31,792 bases of DNA. Source: Polynucleobacter sp. (GTDB lineage: Bacteria > Pseudomonadota > Gammaproteobacteria > Burkholderiales > Burkholderiaceae). The notes beneath the pieces are model-generated. The model was given only the letters and a program-made list of their open reading frames with translations, ran no database searches and had not been told where the DNA came from. The position numbers and the translations under genes were made by a program. Positions 31,318 through 31,792 of the stretch are shown in pieces. Numbering within the stretch: position 1 is the stretch's first letter; the number at the start of each line of letters is the position of its first letter. The stretch covers positions 1 through 31,792 of the forward strand of contig JALRHB010000005.1 of NCBI GenBank assembly GCA_023253245.1, read 5' to 3'.

Positions 31318-31764
31318 ATGTTGACCAGTTCCATAAGTTTTAAGCAGCGGATTCAAAAGGCGATTTTAGTCATCACATCAGGCTTTGCCCTGGTGGTTTT
31401 TGTGCCTTCCTTTGCTCAAGCTGGTAATGTTGGCTGGGCAGTATCTGTTGGTGGTGGCTATGGTGCTTGGCGACCTGCAGCTTATGGCCCTTGGGGTGCT
31501 GGATGGGGCGGCAACTTTTATGGTCCTGCCTATGGCTATCCTTATGGTGCCGGGTTTTATGCTCCACCTATTGTCTATGCAGCGCCTCCCGTGATCGCCT
31601 ATGCAAATCCTCCACAGCCTATGGTTCTGGCTGCGCAGCCTGCACCGCCAGTTTGGTATTTTTGCCCAAGCAGTGGACAGTATTTTCCATATGTGCAAAG
31701 TTGCGCTTCTGGTTGGCAAACTCAGCCAGCTGTACCGCCAGCTAATAGTGCAAAGCCTAGTTAG
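31318..31764 (+). CDS. Exported Gly/Tyr/Pro-rich protein with a Cys-pair motif
   Basis: 148 residues with a strong GGAGGGAGG ribosome binding site. A signal peptide (cut near FAQA|G, residue 35) is followed by a Gly/Tyr/Pro/Ala-rich low-complexity section (40-110). The compact end PVWYFCPSSGQYFPYVQSC, with C116 and C129, recalls a short motif found at the end of many proteobacterial exported proteins, so a surface or envelope role is likely. The low-complexity region may vary between strains. The function is unknown. No gene follows to the right edge (28 bases). Confidence 0.78.
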   Translation: MLTSSISFKQRIQKAILVITSGFALVVFVPSFAQAGNVGWAVSVGGGYGAWRPAAYGPWGAGWGGNFYGPAYGYPYGAGFYAPPIVYAAPPVIAYANPPQPMVLAAQPAPPVWYFCPSSGQYFPYVQSCASGWQTQPAVPPANSAKPS

Positions 31765-31792
31765 CATCTGACGCATTGATCATGAATTCATC

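Noticed and set aside
31378..31776. 132-codon minus-strand frame opposite the Gly/Tyr-rich exported protein
   Set aside because: It mirrors the repetitive gene. The plus-strand frame has a strong ribosome binding site and signal peptide; this one has neither.
1..31792. Prophage, insertion sequence or defence island
   Set aside because: No transposase, integrase, phage structural, restriction-modification or toxin-antitoxin gene was recognised, and no terminal inverted repeats flank a gene group.

Overview
The window looks like chromosomal DNA of a free-living betaproteobacterium of the Burkholderiaceae, most likely Polynucleobacter or a close relative. This is inferred from protein family flavour (OxyR divergent from a rubredoxin-reductase-like protein, Bug/TctC binding protein, group 2 truncated haemoglobin, phasin, PHB dehydrogenase remnant), dense gene packing and moderate GC. 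No database search was possible. I see no rRNA, tRNA, CRISPR array, insertion sequence or phage gene. The only clearly broken gene is an Old Yellow Enzyme family reductase with one in-frame stop.

Layout. 1-151: 3' end of a 3-hydroxybutyrate dehydrogenase with a terminator. 281-6408: redox and oxidative-stress block with Fe superoxide dismutase (sodB), a PuuD-like membrane protein, a rubredoxin-reductase-like flavoprotein divergent from oxyR, the interrupted nemA-like gene, a 58-aa membrane protein and an FMN-dependent L-lactate dehydrogenase. 6506-11014: a DMT exporter, a class V aminotransferase, a lysine-rich exported protein, a second DMT exporter and NAD(P)HX dehydratase (nnrD). 11077-15119: a tight same-strand run of beta-CASP nuclease, LOG-family protein, channel-like membrane protein and HI0933/BaiN-type flavoprotein. 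15134-18796: truncated haemoglobin, phasin, a three-gene minus-strand operon (four-domain rhodanese, small lipoprotein, Trp-rich TIGR02450 protein) and a small basic helical protein. 18865-21789: minus-strand cluster GNAT - ybgC thioesterase - thiol dioxygenase - selD - DUF1330. 21966-24795: an exported protein with an internal duplication, then a molybdate/tungstate module (molbindin, TupA-like binding protein, divergent ModE-like regulator). 24850-27833: Fur-box-preceded feoAB, cytochrome c and a SemiSWEET. 27912-31764: FAH-family hydrolase, a crotonase-fold protein lacking both catalytic glutamates, a DUF5993-DsbB pair, a Bug/TctC binding protein and a Gly/Tyr-rich exported protein.

Themes: metal and redox homeostasis (Fe-SOD, OxyR, FeoAB, TupA/Mop, truncated haemoglobin, DsbB), sulfur/selenium chemistry (rhodaneses, thiol dioxygenase, SelD) and carbon storage (PHB dehydrogenase, phasin). 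Most genes are recognisable housekeeping or accessory genes. I found no convincing wholly new multi-gene system. The best leads are the nonsense-interrupted nemA-like gene, a DsbB whose second cysteine pair lies at the C-terminus after an extra membrane helix, a crotonase without catalytic glutamates, a channel-like protein with a degenerate filter, the rhodanese-lipoprotein-Trp-rich operon and the TupA/Mop/regulator module without visible permease genes. No gene-free stretch exceeds 300 bases; the longest, 18362-18595, contains only a likely promoter region and a short direct repeat.
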